Of a stretch of DNA of 64,000 nt, positions 1 through 7,031 are shown piece by piece; within the stretch, counting starts at the first letter, position 1; the number at the start of each line of letters is the position of its first letter. The stretch comes from Xanthobacteraceae bacterium 501b (GTDB taxonomy: Bacteria > Pseudomonadota > Alphaproteobacteria > Rhizobiales > Xanthobacteraceae), in the NCBI GenBank assembly GCA_000378025.1, contig KB899087.1:930001-994000 (forward strand), in the 5' to 3' direction. The notes beneath the pieces were generated by a model. That model was given only the letters and a program-made list of their open reading frames with translations. It was not told the DNA's origin and ran no database searches. A program made the position numbers and the translations under genes.

Positions 1-403
1 CTTGCAGGTTCGCAGGCGTGATCTGTCCGCCGTAGACATATTGTCTAGCCACTCTCCGCTTGGAGAAACCGCTCCCGCCGGCGGTTCCGAACCCGTGCTC
101 GGCCGATGCGTATCCCGCTGACGTCAATGTTCGAATGGTCCATCGTTCCAGGCCATTGGGAACCGAGAACGATTTGTAGCCTTCGCCCTGCCAGCACACG
201 TGATCATTGTCCGAGGTTCTCCTGATGCGGCCCTTGGCGCTCTTGATCACACGCAGCAATTCCGACACCTTGTCTTCGGCAATGCGAACGCAGATCGATC
301 CGGTAGCGGGATCTTCCGCGCCTTTTTCGGAAGCCGCTGCCGCGTTGATGCCGCATAGCAGGACGGCGCACGCCCAGAGAGTGGAAAGCACTGCCCGTTT
401 CAT
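1..403 (-). CDS. Secreted hypothetical protein, truncated by the window edge
   Basis: Reading leftward from the ATG at 403, an open frame runs off the window after about 134 codons. The start gives a typical Sec signal peptide: MKRAVL, a hydrophobic core, then an AAAAS cleavage region near residue 24. Two Cys residues in the mature part (in the SICVRIAE and DHVCWQGE stretches) suggest a disulfide-bonded periplasmic or secreted protein. I do not recognise the family. Because the frame has no stop in the window it is easy to miss in an ORF listing. Confidence 0.6.
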   Translation of the reverse strand, partial: MKRAVLSTLWACAVLLCGINAAAASEKGAEDPATGSICVRIAEDKVSELLRVIKSAKGRIRRTSDNDHVCWQGEGYKSFSVPNGLERWTIRTLTSAGYASAEHGFGTAGGSGFSKRRVARQYVYGGQITPANLQ

Positions 404-715
404 CGACTTGTCCCACGCCCGGCGAAGTATTTAAGCTTATGGTGCACAGAGGAACAATAGCCGCGCGCCGCCGAGCTAAGATCTTCCGGCAGCAGAAACT
501 GCCTGGAGTAGACACTATGGGCTGGTGAACCGCCCACGCCCACGAACTGACGCGGAAAGCGGACTGGTAGACTTACATGGCCGCCCAGCCAAAGTCTCGG
601 CGCTTTTTCATTAACATAAGGGCTATCGCCGCAGCGGTGATCGTGCTCGCGATTCATGCTGCTTAATTGTTCGGGCTCGTCATGATTTTCTGATGCTGGG
701 CATTGCCTACAGCGA
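404..715. other. Short non-coding stretch with one weak small ORF
   Basis: About 310 bases separate the left-edge gene from the chimeric pseudogene. Apart from the possible 29-codon membrane peptide at 577-666 I see no convincing coding frame, hairpin or repeat here. Confidence 0.4.
577..666 (+). CDS. Possible 29-residue single-span membrane peptide
   Basis: The ATG at 577 opens a 29-codon frame with a basic N-terminus (SRRFFINIR) followed by an Ala/Val/Ile/Leu-rich span of about 14 residues, the layout of a small membrane peptide or a signal-anchor remnant. An in-frame TAG lies just upstream, so the frame is complete, but no clear ribosome binding site is visible. It may equally be the beginning of a decayed gene. 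Low confidence. Confidence 0.2.
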   Translation: MAAQPKSRRFFINIRAIAAAVIVLAIHAA

Positions 716-1173
716 TTAAAGATCGAGGTGCGACAATTCGAAATGCATGCCGTCACAGATGCGTTGCGGCTTGAAATAGCCCCCCCAGGCAAAGCCCTCG
801 CTTTCTCTTCGACGTGCTTGCCTGCCCCGCCCGCCGCGGCCAAATCCATCGCCACTGTCGAGGAAATGTCACGTGGGATGTATAAAGGAAGTGTGTTCCC
901 GATTGGCGGGTCAAACATCACACTCTTGCCCGGCTTCTCGTATTCGCCTTCGAACAGAGAATAGACAAGAGGGCGCTTGTAGAACTCGTTGACCAGCACG
1001 TCCGCGTTGCCTGCCGGTTCGCCCAGCATCAATCTAATGGCACGATCCAGATCGGCAGCGCGCGTTTTGAACCACGCCTCGACCATCTCCATCAAGGCTG
1101 TCAACATCAGACTGACCACAAGAACGACCAGCACGAGGGCGATGGACACGTCGAGAGCCTGTGAGCCGAACAT
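716..1173 (-). pseudogene. Chimeric remnant: N-terminus of a membrane protein joined to the C-terminus of an M15-type peptidase
   Basis: From the ATG at 1173 the frame begins MFGSQALDVSIAL with one strong transmembrane span, then a charged region ending near LPLYIPRDIS. This layout matches a family of single-span membrane proteins that are normally several hundred residues long. Around 800-830 sense shifts to another frame, which reads FAWGGYFKPQRICDGMHFEL and stops at 716. The WGG and DGMHFEL motifs are typical of the extreme C-terminus of M15 (VanY / L-alanyl-D-glutamate) peptidases. Two unrelated gene ends thus abut out of frame, as after an illegitimate deletion. The nominal open frame continuing to 400 is not credible coding sequence. 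Confidence 0.55.
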
Positions 1174-1337
1174 GGATCCGCCCAAGCTTTTCAGATTAAA
1201 AATGCTAACATTGGTCTGCGGGAAAGTAACTGGGTATCGGTGAGAATCCGACTGCCCGCGCAAATTTTTATCGGCTCTCACGCTGTTCGCCGATTTCTAC
1301 CCTTTGTCCACGAGGCCTAGTTATGTGCTGTCGACAT

Positions 1338-1358
1338 TTCGCTGGCTTTTTCAGCGAA
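1338..1358. terminator. Candidate hairpin terminator
   Basis: TTCGCTG (1338-1344) and CAGCGAA (1352-1358) form a perfect 7-bp stem with a 7-base loop, followed by a run of T on the plus strand. It lies in the 450-base gene-poor stretch between the chimeric pseudogene and repeat copy A, where I see no other feature before 1446. Confidence 0.4.
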
Positions 1359-1445
1359 TTTTTCAGTCGCTCCCTCTGACAAGATGCTCGTTCCGACTGC
1401 TGGCGATGCATGTTTTTAGACGTTTCACTTTTTCTGATCAGCTCT

Positions 1446-1682
1446 TGGCCGGTAGTAGACGGAAGATGCGGGAGGTCCTGCCGCGGTCAAGCAGCTGCCC
1501 GCTCCGTTCGCGTTCCGCTCCCGTGGTGCTGATGACCTCGGTGCCCGCAGGGCTCAGGTCTCCACCGCTTTTGATCTCCCGACCGGCCACGAAGTGTGTG
1601 ACCGGATAACCAAAGGGAGAACCTCTCATGAAGGAAACAGCATCCACAGGTCCCAGCCACGATGTCTATGTCGTCGAGGGCA
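1446..1682 (+). repeat. Direct repeat copy A of the mobile-element leader segment
   Basis: This segment is a diverged copy of 6644-6882. Both contain, in order, an imperfect inverted repeat (GGTCAAGCAGC ... GCTGATGACC) with a GC-rich loop, the shared stretch CCACCGCTTTTGATCTCCCG, and the start of the same small gene (MK-TASTGPSHDVYVVEG). Copy A has scattered substitutions and ends in an internal deletion of the gene. The two copies flank the DUF2235/TIR cargo block in direct orientation. Confidence 0.8.
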
Positions 1683-1741
1683 AAAGTCTTCAACATCGCG
1701 CCTATCGCCTCAGGCAGTCGAACATTATGATCTCCGGCTAG
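1628..1741 (+). pseudogene. Truncated copy of the small conserved island protein
   Basis: The ATG at 1628 begins MKETASTGPSHDVYVVEG, matching the start of the 67-residue protein at 6828. After VEG the copy has lost roughly 80 bases and the frame becomes unrelated (KSLQHRAYR...) until a TAG at 1739-1741. The ribosome binding region (AAAGGGAG upstream) is preserved. The fragment is what remains after deletion and cargo insertion and is probably not functional. Confidence 0.65.
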
Positions 1742-1840
1742 CTTCCAGGGGGGGCTTGATCGAGTCAACCCAGCCGTAACAAGCGGATATGCCGTTGTGC
1801 GCGGCTACGAATACTCAACCGAGGGCGGTAGCGGCAATCC

Positions 1841-3343
1841 TCAGGTCTCGGTTTTTGAGGGCGCGGCCGCAAAAGTATCGCGGCATTCCTGATGTTCCTG
1901 CAGATTTATTGGGCGATAGGGCTTCTCTTCGTCATAGATCAGCACACCTCCCGCGCGCAGTCGGGAAAGAACCGAAGCGTGCAGAGGTGCATCACTCTTG
2001 ATGGTCCGCACTTTCTCTCGCCATTTGAACGACTTGCCCCATATGCGGATGCCAACACGGCATTCGTCATGCTGATGCCCCGTGTAGCGGCCAGACGGTC
2101 GGAGATAATGGGGGTCGATGAGCAGGCCTGCCTTCTGGGCCTCCTCTGCCATCCAATGGAGGGCGATATCCGAAAGGCGGGACTCGTTTTCCGGGTAGCT
2201 GCCGCCGATATCGGAGTGATTACCTGCGAACCAGATCTGCTTGAACCAGGCGTCGCCGTTGACCTCTCCACCGAGGAACTCTCCCTCGTTGACCCAGGGC
2301 ACCCGCGCGAAATCTTCCCGCGCCTCGTCGATCGCCAGCGCGTGGCGCGCATAGCGCACCCTTGGATTCAGGCTACGATCGAAGAACGTCATCTTGAAAC
2401 TGGTCAGATGCAGCGTCTTGTACCAGGGAAAGCCCGGCAATTCGGTCACGAATTTGGTCCGCAGACCATAATAGGCCCCCATTCCGAACAGCAGAATCCC
2501 GGCCAAGCCTCCGACCAGCCATTGCCAGAAGGTGGCCGTCCACATCGGCGCCATCCACCAGGCGAGGAGGCCTGCCAAAAGAATGGCAACGCCCGCCAGC
2601 ACTGCCGCTGCTATTTTCGCAGCCGGGGGGCTGATGCCCACGGCTGCCACCGTGTCCCATACGCCAATGAAGTAGGGTACGGCATTGGATTGGCCGTCTT
2701 CATCGGATCCGTACTTCTCGCGAAATTGCTGACCGAGGGCCTTGCGCTGCTCTCCCAGACGGTGCCGTCGCCCGCTGGCGGCGTCCTGGCCATGGTCATC
2801 GACCCCACTGCCGTGGCTATAGACGCGGGAGACCGCCTCCTTTGCAATCTGCCGCGTGGTGGCGCTGTCACGCCGCAGGGGCTTGCCATCAGGCATCTTG
2901 CTGGGAATGCCGCATAGGCCGAGGACGCCACCGAGGCAGCGCACCGTATAAGCGCCGCGGCTGAAGCCGAACAGGAATATCCGGTCTCCGGGGCGCCAGA
3001 GTTGAATGAGCGCCGCGTAGCAGTCAGTGATGTTGTGGCTGATGCCGAGGCCGGTCGCGCTGCTCAGAACGTTGTAGATGCGTCGGAGTGGGCCGAACTT
3101 GATGTTCTCGCCCGCTAGCGGCGAGCCGAGGCCGGGATCATAAAAGGCTATCTGATGGTCGGGGTCGATGCTCGTATCTGGCCCGCAGCGTGTTGCACGA
3201 TACAGCTTGTAGACGTTGCTCCGGAACTCATCGACGAGGATGCCGCCAGCTTGGCCGGTGCCGTCCGAAAACACTACGATGTTGCGACCGACCGGCAATT
3301 CAATTGCCGAGATTCCTTCGTTTTGAGATGACATATCCCCCAT
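1841..3343 (-). CDS. DUF2235 (Tle1-like) alpha/beta-hydrolase with membrane segments
   Basis: This 500-residue protein carries the marks of DUF2235, the fold of Tle1-type phospholipases: IVVFSDGTGQ near residue 22, the nucleophile elbow GFSRGAY with Ser128, WDTVAAVG, and GNHSDIGGSYPE near the C-terminal third. Two hydrophobic spans at about residues 240-290 suggest membrane anchoring in the middle of the catalytic region. Family members hydrolyse phospholipids, several as type VI secretion effectors, but no T6SS, VgrG or immunity gene is adjacent. Here it stands divergent from a TIR gene inside a mobile island, so an abortive-infection or membrane-damage role is possible but inferred. The start could instead be the ATG at 3334. 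Confidence 0.8.
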   Translation of the reverse strand: MGDMSSQNEGISAIELPVGRNIVVFSDGTGQAGGILVDEFRSNVYKLYRATRCGPDTSIDPDHQIAFYDPGLGSPLAGENIKFGPLRRIYNVLSSATGLGISHNITDCYAALIQLWRPGDRIFLFGFSRGAYTVRCLGGVLGLCGIPSKMPDGKPLRRDSATTRQIAKEAVSRVYSHGSGVDDHGQDAASGRRHRLGEQRKALGQQFREKYGSDEDGQSNAVPYFIGVWDTVAAVGISPPAAKIAAAVLAGVAILLAGLLAWWMAPMWTATFWQWLVGGLAGILLFGMGAYYGLRTKFVTELPGFPWYKTLHLTSFKMTFFDRSLNPRVRYARHALAIDEAREDFARVPWVNEGEFLGGEVNGDAWFKQIWFAGNHSDIGGSYPENESRLSDIALHWMAEEAQKAGLLIDPHYLRPSGRYTGHQHDECRVGIRIWGKSFKWREKVRTIKSDAPLHASVLSRLRAGGVLIYDEEKPYRPINLQEHQECRDTFAAAPSKTET

Positions 3344-3345
3344 CC

Positions 3346-3374
3346 ATTATCAAATGAAGTCAGGCTCTCTGCAA
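3346..3374 (-). promoter_or_regulatory. Candidate promoter of the DUF2235 gene, nearly leaderless
   Basis: On the minus strand a GATAAT box (3351-3346) is preceded by TTGCAG (3374-3369) with a 17-bp spacer. The -10 box ends only two bases before the ATG at 3343, so transcription would begin within a few bases of the start codons at 3343 and 3334. The -35 match is weak. Confidence 0.4.
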
Positions 3375-3605
3375 TACTGTCAGGCCAAAGGGAGGAGGCT
3401 TCTCGCGCCCGACCTCGCCCCGGCAACTAGTCGATTGTATACGTAGTTGATTTCATCCAGTGGTGCCTTAAGGTTCTTGTTTTGTACACAAGATTCGGCG
3501 TTCCCGTTGATGCAGAAGCGAAGCAGAGGGTAGAAGGTAGGGTGCTCACCTGTTGCTGGACTAGCCAAGGCGCAGTGGCCGATCGATCCAGCTACCACGT
3601 ACCGT

Positions 3606-3611
3606 TATAAT
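3606..3611 (+). promoter_or_regulatory. Consensus -10 box abutting the TIR gene start
   Basis: A perfect TATAAT ends directly before the ATG at 3612. Transcription would start near 3618, which is itself an in-frame ATG, so a leaderless message beginning at the third codon is possible. No good -35 element and no Shine-Dalgarno sequence are visible. Confidence 0.4.
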
Positions 3612-4592
3612 ATGGGGATGGCCGTGCCCAGTGTATTTTTCTCATATTCGCATGCCGATGAAGCACTCCGGGATCAATTGGAGAAACAACTTTCCATATT
3701 AAAGCGGCAAGGAGTCATAACGACATGGCACGATCGTAAAATTGACGCTGGTGGGCGCCTGCACGGTGAGATCGATAGGCACATCAACCTGGACGCGGTG
3801 ATACTTCTGCTTGTGAGTGCGGATTTTATCAGTTCGGAATATTGCTACGATATCGAAATGTCTCGCGCGCTTGAGCGAGAAGCGGCGGGAGAGGCGATTG
3901 TCATTCCCATTATTCTCCGAGCCTGCGACTGGCAGAATGCTCCTTTCGGCCATTTGCGGGCTACCCCCCGCGACGGAAAGCCTGTGACCCAGTGGCCTGA
4001 TCGCGATCAGGCGTTCCTTCAGGTGGTGCAGGATATCCGCCAAGCGGTCAGTCGGATCTCGTCACCTTCGCCTGCGCCGGCGGCCAGGTCTCCCGTGCTA
4101 AAACCGCCGTCGGCAGTGAGGGATACGCCGGTGGCGGCAGTCCGTTCGAGCAACTTGCGGCTGGCGAAGACGTTCACGCAGCGGGAAAAGGATGCGTTTC
4201 TAGAGGATACCTTTGGCTATATCGCCCGGTTCTTCGAGAACTCTCTGGCGGAGCTCACAAGCCGCAATCCCGGCTTCGAGGGCGCTTACCGCCGTATCGA
4301 TGCCAACCGATTCTTCGCCACAATCTACAAGCACGGCAAGGACGTCGCCAAGGCGACCGTGTTCGTGGGCGGCTCGTTCGGATCGAACGGAATTGGTTAT
4401 GCGTCCGGCCATATGAATAGCGACAGCTCGTTCAATGAGCACCTCCGGGTCGATGCCGATGAGCATGCGCTCTTTCTCAAAAGCATGGGCATGAGCATCT
4501 ACAGTGGCCAAAGGGAAAGCAAGCTTACCCAGGAAGGGGCGGCCGAGCTTTACTGGGGCATTCTCATCAAGCCGCTCCAAGGCAACGGGTGA
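3612..4592 (+). CDS. TIR-domain protein with a C-terminal domain of unknown function
   Basis: Residues 7-145 form a bacterial TIR domain (TIR_2 type): VFFSYSHADEALRDQLEKQL, WHDRKIDAG around residue 39, DAVILLLVSADFISSEYCYDIEM with Glu82 in the position of the usual catalytic glutamate, then IPIILRACDW. A Pro/Ala-rich linker (about 150-180) leads to a roughly 140-residue C-terminal region containing GGSFGSNGIGYASG and ALFLKSMGM that I cannot assign; it may be a sensor. Bacterial TIR proteins often act as NAD+-consuming effectors in phage defence. A second gene starts one base after the stop (TGACATG), suggesting translational coupling. The ATG at 3618 is an alternative start that fits a leaderless message. 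Confidence 0.8.
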   Translation: MGMAVPSVFFSYSHADEALRDQLEKQLSILKRQGVITTWHDRKIDAGGRLHGEIDRHINLDAVILLLVSADFISSEYCYDIEMSRALEREAAGEAIVIPIILRACDWQNAPFGHLRATPRDGKPVTQWPDRDQAFLQVVQDIRQAVSRISSPSPAPAARSPVLKPPSAVRDTPVAAVRSSNLRLAKTFTQREKDAFLEDTFGYIARFFENSLAELTSRNPGFEGAYRRIDANRFFATIYKHGKDVAKATVFVGGSFGSNGIGYASGHMNSDSSFNEHLRVDADEHALFLKSMGMSIYSGQRESKLTQEGAAELYWGILIKPLQGNG

Positions 4593-4593
4593 C

Positions 4594-5055
4594 ATGATGC
4601 TGGCGCTTGATGAGTTCACGATTGGCTCGCTCACGGATGCCAAGCCATTGAGTTTGGTGCTGCCGAGGAGTGTTTACGACAACACTGTGCTTGTTGGGGG
4701 TACCGTGGACCAGCCAGCCTATGTGTGCCTCGCTGGGGAGGGAGCCTATTCGCTTATCGGCCGAAATGAAGCGCATGCATGCTGCGGCCTTATCGTGACG
4801 GCGGTGAAGATAGAAGTTGACCCCAAGAAGGTCGTCTCACACCGAGACAGGACAGCGGGTGGCCTCATCCGCGAGGGCACCACTCTTGCTATAGTTTCTA
4901 CAGGCATTCGAGGATTCAGCTTGCGTACGGTGCCGCTGATCGAGGGGTTGGCCGACGTGCCCCTGTCGGAGGCCGCCGTATTTCTGGGATGGCAGATCGT
5001 TCTTGGGGAAGGCCTGGCGAAGCGAGTTCTTTGGTCACCCCCTGCTGTTGCCTGA
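4594..5055 (+). CDS. Hypothetical protein coupled to the TIR gene
   Basis: The ATG at 4594 follows the TIR stop with one base between, so the two are almost certainly co-translated. The 153-residue product has no signal peptide or membrane span and alternates short hydrophobic strands with Gly/Pro turns, suggesting a beta-rich fold; I recognise no family. Downstream lies degenerate IS5-type sequence, and the last dozen or so residues (after about VLGEG) may be read-through into that remnant, so the native C-terminus could have been lost. A regulatory or accessory role to the TIR protein is inferred only from coupling. Confidence 0.6.
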   Translation: MMLALDEFTIGSLTDAKPLSLVLPRSVYDNTVLVGGTVDQPAYVCLAGEGAYSLIGRNEAHACCGLIVTAVKIEVDPKKVVSHRDRTAGGLIREGTTLAIVSTGIRGFSLRTVPLIEGLADVPLSEAAVFLGWQIVLGEGLAKRVLWSPPAVA

Positions 5056-5380
5056 TCAAATGGATTCCGCCGAGACAGGATGCGATAGCGAGAGCGCCGC
5101 TTCGCGCAACCAGGGCCCGCCGCACACGTAGGTCGGTCGCCTGTCTCTGCGTGAGGGCTAGGACCAGTGGCTGGCCTGGGGCGTCGCTCAGGGCATGGAT
5201 CTTAGTCGTGCGACCGCCGCGGGATTGAGCTGCCGCCTGACATTGCTCACCCTTTTTCGGCGCCGGTCGCTGAGCGGCGTTCCATGGGTGCTGTCCGCCG
5301 CCAACTGGCGCGGCGTACGGTGATCTCCGGTCAGGGCGGCGTAGGTCCTCTGCCAGATCTGCTTGCGGGGCACACCGTTG
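5056..5380 (-). mobile_element. Decayed fragment of an IS5-family transposase
   Basis: On the minus strand pieces of an IS5-type transposase can be read in two frames: ALTGDHRTPRQLAADSTH, then QSRGGRTTKIHALSDAPGQP and LALTQRQATDLR. These match the conserved core (GRSRGGRTTKIHAL) of the group. At least one frameshift separates the parts, and the segment that should carry the next catalytic motif is corrupted. No terminal inverted repeats or full-length gene remain, so it is an inactive remnant. Confidence 0.7.
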
Positions 5381-5482
5381 AAACGGTTGTGCCTTCAACT
5401 TCCCGCTGATGTCAGACATGAAACATGCTGGACATACCCCTTTGGCAGCGCAACTATCTGTTGCATCCATGGGGGAAGATTG

Positions 5483-6055
5483 ATGTTTCCACTTGCTATC
5501 GTCCGAATCGTTTCTTTGGTGCTTACGGGCTCGCTGCCCTTCTTAACCGCTACGAACACGGCGATGGCCGACTCGCGAGATTGCGACGCTGTAACAAGCC
5601 GCGCGACCCTTGATTATGATCCTTATCTGTTGGTCTCGATCGCCAAGAACATGAACGATCGCGTGTGCACGTTCTATGTAAGTCTGCCTCCGAATATGAA
5701 CGGAACCCCGCTCCAAAGAGCAGCATTCGATCTCGGAATGCTGATCACCGCCGACCGGTCGGATGCAGACCGCTTGCGTGACAACGTTAATTTATTTGTT
5801 CGGAATTACATATCCGCACTAGCTATAAACTCCAGAAATGATCGAGAGGTAGCTGCCATCAAAAGTATATCTAGTGATGATAGGATGGTAATGGGAAATT
5901 GCATTGTAGAGCAATTGTTTAAGGGAGGGGTCTATGCAAAATACAATGATTTTATTGAATGCGGTTTCGTTCCTGGTGCGCGATCATTTGCGATCACCAT
6001 CAATAAGCAACAAATAGCGATAACAACTTTGATACCTTACCGGATGTCTGCATGA
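5483..6055 (+). CDS. Secreted hypothetical protein
   Basis: The ATG at 5483 has a good ribosome binding site (GGGGGAAG) and starts a Sec signal peptide (MFPLAIVRIVSLVLTGSLPF ... AMADS). The longer open frame upstream runs through IS remnant sequence and should be ignored. The mature protein, about 165 residues, has four Cys residues (near DCDAV, RVCTF, GNCIV and IECGF), consistent with two disulfides in the periplasm. No family is recognised. Its second half is clearly more AT-rich than its neighbours, indicating separate ancestry. It overlaps the next gene by four bases (ATGA). Confidence 0.65.
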   Translation: MFPLAIVRIVSLVLTGSLPFLTATNTAMADSRDCDAVTSRATLDYDPYLLVSIAKNMNDRVCTFYVSLPPNMNGTPLQRAAFDLGMLITADRSDADRLRDNVNLFVRNYISALAINSRNDREVAAIKSISSDDRMVMGNCIVEQLFKGGVYAKYNDFIECGFVPGARSFAITINKQQIAITTLIPYRMSA

Positions 6056-6552
6056 GTGTGTGGGATTGGGTCCAGAAATCAGCTCAATGCATCGGACAAC
6101 GCCTTGGAGCCTTTTTCACCTGGCTTATCCGTGGCTTGCTGAAGGACGTTCGCTCCGCGGTGGTTGGCGCAGCAGTAGCGTCGCTGATCAGTTTCGCTAT
6201 TGCCTACTCGGACGCGCCACAACGCGAGACATGGATCTACACCAATGATGGGGGAATTGCAGAGCCGTTCAAGGTGCTTCTCGGCGAATTGCGCCGCGTG
6301 CCGGATTCGGCCGAAGCCAAGTACGACGTAAAGTTTGAGCCACTCAGCCTTCAATCGACCTACGTTTGCGAGTTCTCACACCTGACTGGAAAAACTGCAA
6401 AGGACATGCTTTTCCAGTATTTATCACGCTACTCAGGATGCTTCGTCGTAAGTGAGATATCGGGTACATCCATTGTCATCCGGCCCAACAAGAAATCGGG
6501 TATAATGATCGATTTAGGTGATACCTGGAATTGCAAATGCCAAGTAGAATAG
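6052..6552 (+). CDS. Membrane-anchored hypothetical protein paired with the upstream secreted protein
   Basis: The start overlaps the preceding stop as ATGA. The 166-residue product has an amphipathic N-terminus (MSVWDWVQKS), one membrane span (about residues 34-52, VRSAVVGAAVASLISFAIAY), and a C-terminal soluble part of some 110 residues that would face the periplasm. Cys residues in TYVCEF, SGCFVV and NCKCQVE fit an oxidising compartment. I cannot name a family. Coupling with a secreted partner suggests the two act together at the envelope; toxin-immunity or sensor-anchor pairs are possible but unproven. Confidence 0.6.
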   Translation: MSVWDWVQKSAQCIGQRLGAFFTWLIRGLLKDVRSAVVGAAVASLISFAIAYSDAPQRETWIYTNDGGIAEPFKVLLGELRRVPDSAEAKYDVKFEPLSLQSTYVCEFSHLTGKTAKDMLFQYLSRYSGCFVVSEISGTSIVIRPNKKSGIMIDLGDTWNCKCQVE

Positions 6553-6643
6553 TAGCCTCACGTAGCACTCTTCCCTCGACAACTTAAGCCAAAATGGGCT
6601 GGAGCGGGTTGCGTCATGATCGTCTCCCTTGGTCCGTTCCGCC

Positions 6644-6882
6644 CGTGGCCGGCAGCGGACGGGAGATGCGGTAGGTCCTGCCGCGGTCAAGCAGCGGCCC
6701 GCTCCTTCGCGTTCCGCTCCCGTGTTGCTGATGACCTCGGACGCCCGTGGGTCTCAGGTCTCCACCGCTTTTGATCTCCCGACCGGCCACGAAGGGCGTG
6801 ACCGGATAACCAAAGGGAGGACCTCTCATGAAGAAAACAGCATCCACCGGTCCCAGCCACGACGTCTATGTCGTCGAGGGCG
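6644..6882 (+). repeat. Direct repeat copy B of the mobile-element leader segment
   Basis: This is the intact counterpart of 1446-1682. It contains the hairpin GGTCAAGCAGC ... GCTGATGACC around a loop with CGCTCCTTCGCG, the stretch CCACCGCTTTTGATCTCCCG, a purine-rich ribosome binding site, and the start of the gene at 6828. Together with the preceding ~90 bases it fills the gap between the membrane-anchored protein and the small conserved gene. Confidence 0.8.
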
Positions 6883-7031
6883 AAGGAGAAACCGCCTTCT
6901 GGACGCGCATCGGTGCCGCCTGGCCGCATTCCAACGGCGAAGGCTTCAACATCCAGCTGACCTGCGTGCCTATCGATGGCCGCCTCGTCATCCGCAAGCG
7001 CAAGCCCAAAGAGACCGGGGTGGGCCGATGA
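6828..7031 (+). CDS. Small conserved mobile-element protein
   Basis: The 67-residue product (MKKTASTGPSHDVYVVEGEG ... FWTRIGAAWPHSNGEGFNIQL ... GRLVIRKRK) resembles a small family found beside relaxase and methyltransferase genes in alphaproteobacterial plasmids and integrative elements. Its biochemical role is unknown. The start is fixed by AAAGGGAGGACC a few bases upstream and by the truncated duplicate at 1628 that begins at the same codon. It overlaps the methyltransferase gene by four bases (ATGA). Confidence 0.75.
   Translation: MKKTASTGPSHDVYVVEGEGETAFWTRIGAAWPHSNGEGFNIQLTCVPIDGRLVIRKRKPKETGVGR

Noticed and set aside
400..715. C-terminal part of the 293-codon frame 400-1281
   Set aside because: After about 830 the sense of the sequence is in another frame and stops at 716; the rest is low-quality translation with no conserved features.
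1892..2917. Plus-strand frame opposite the DUF2235 gene
   Set aside because: No recognisable domain; the minus strand has the full DUF2235 motif set.
1841..3343. Type VI secretion system effector locus
   Set aside because: DUF2235 occurs in T6SS effectors, but no vgrG, PAAR, immunity or T6SS structural gene is in the window.
3380..3598. 72-codon minus-strand frame in the DUF2235/TIR spacer
   Set aside because: No ribosome binding site, no domain, and it overlaps the expected divergent promoters.
6629..7027. N-terminal extension of the methyltransferase frame
   Set aside because: The extension crosses the leader hairpin and the small gene in another frame; the ATGA overlap at 7028 and the start of methyltransferase homology mark the true start.
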